Below are positions 36,142 through 36,413 of a stretch of 36,413 nt of DNA, piece after piece. The DNA is taken from NCBI GenBank assembly GCA_038209155.1, contig JBBQYA010000020.1, positions 1-36,413 of the forward strand, in the 5' to 3' direction. Below the pieces are notes generated by a model. That model was given only the letters and a program-made list of their open reading frames with translations, was not told the DNA's origin and did not search any database. The translations under genes were made by a program, and so were the position numbers. Positions within the stretch are counted from its first letter, which is position 1. Each line of letters begins with the position of its first letter. The stretch is from JBBQYA01 sp038209155 (GTDB lineage: Bacteria; Bacteroidota; Bacteroidia; Sphingobacteriales; Sphingobacteriaceae).

Positions 36142-36254
36142 AACTTCAAAAAAGAAAGTTTTATGTTTTGGAACTGGTGTAGTATTTTTATTTACTAATT
36201 TTTTAGTTTTTTTCAGAATATTGTAAAAAAATGCTGAATAACTTCAAATAAAAT

Positions 36255-36287
36255 AAAAAGGGTCAATCAACTAATTGACCCTTTTTT
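36255..36287. terminator. Bidirectional rho-independent terminator
   Basis: A perfect 13-bp stem pairs AAAAAGGGTCAAT (36255-36267) with ATTGACCCTTTTT (36274-36286) around a 6-nt loop, followed by more Ts. It serves the broken membrane gene (+) and the PfpI-like gene (-). Confidence 0.88.
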
Positions 36288-36294
36288 TATAAAA

Positions 36295-36413
36295 TCAATT
36301 CTCAGAAAGAACTTCAATAATCTTTTTATTAAATGCATCTAAATCTGCTGGAGATCTGCTGGTAATTAGATTTTTATCATAGACTACTTTTTCGTCTATC
36401 CAATTTGCACCTG
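36295..36413 (-). CDS. DJ-1/PfpI-family protein, C-terminal fragment
   Basis: The last 38 complete codons run off the window edge: GANWIDEKVVYDKNLITSRS, then PADLDAFNKKIIEVLSEN and stop TGA. The block GA-x-W-x-DE-x-VV-x-D-x-NLITSR-x-P-x-DL matches the C-terminus of PfpI/YhbO-type proteins (deglycase or protease-like class I glutamine amidotransferase fold). The catalytic Cys lies outside the window. Confidence 0.8.
   Translation of the reverse strand, partial: GANWIDEKVVYDKNLITSRSPADLDAFNKKIIEVLSEN

Noticed and set aside
1..36413. tRNA, rRNA, CRISPR array, replication origin
   Set aside because: None was recognised by eye; a tRNA scan could still find something in the gaps.

Overview
The window is a low-GC chromosomal segment from a member of the Bacteroidota. 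The evidence is a PorV/PorQ-family outer-membrane protein, a DUF6913-type protein directly upstream of dapA, a small Hc1-like histone H1 protein, a CusA/CzcA exporter with HMBD and His-rich partners, and promoters of the form TTTG-N19-TAnnTTTG. No rRNA, tRNA or CRISPR array was seen, so a finer placement is not supported.

Layout. (1) 1-5080: a heavy-metal region on the + strand, with an HMBD lipoprotein, a His-rich periplasmic protein and a 1072-residue RND permease. (2) 5396-9212, - strand: an S41 C-terminal processing protease, a GT4 glycosyltransferase and a nucleotide-sugar epimerase, tightly packed. (3) 9345-13694, - strand: a MacAB-like export operon with an ATPase, two paralogous permeases and a membrane-fusion protein. 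(4) 13909-15478: a small lipoprotein diverging from a LuxE/PaaK-like acyl-protein synthetase. (5) 15526-25091: an accessory block bracketed by two decayed, same-orientation copies of one IS5-like element. It holds a light-driven sodium-pump rhodopsin of the KR2 (NDQ) type, a D-lactate dehydrogenase, two universal stress proteins, a LctP-type lactate permease, a CaxA-type Na+/Ca2+ exchanger, and a P-type cation ATPase reduced to a pseudogene. (6) 25092-36413: housekeeping genes, namely tyrS, an AcpH-like protein, a PorV/PorQ protein, ligA, a DUF6913-like protein, dapA, a histone H1-like protein, an alpha-oxoamine synthase (SPT/KBL-like), a Gre-like protein, an RhlE-type helicase, a small broken membrane gene and the C-terminus of a DJ-1/PfpI protein.

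The accessory block is the most interesting part. The rhodopsin keeps every residue I could recall as needed for Na+ pumping. Its neighbours could spend the resulting sodium gradient (exchanger) or handle fermentative carbon under energy stress (D-LDH, lactate permease, Usp proteins). No retinal or carotenoid gene lies in the window, so the chromophore must come from elsewhere. The two flanking IS remnants appear to share the same frame-breaking lesions and the same missing 5' part. They therefore look like duplicates of one already-dead element rather than two independent insertions. Functional coupling of the block is inference from gene content and order.
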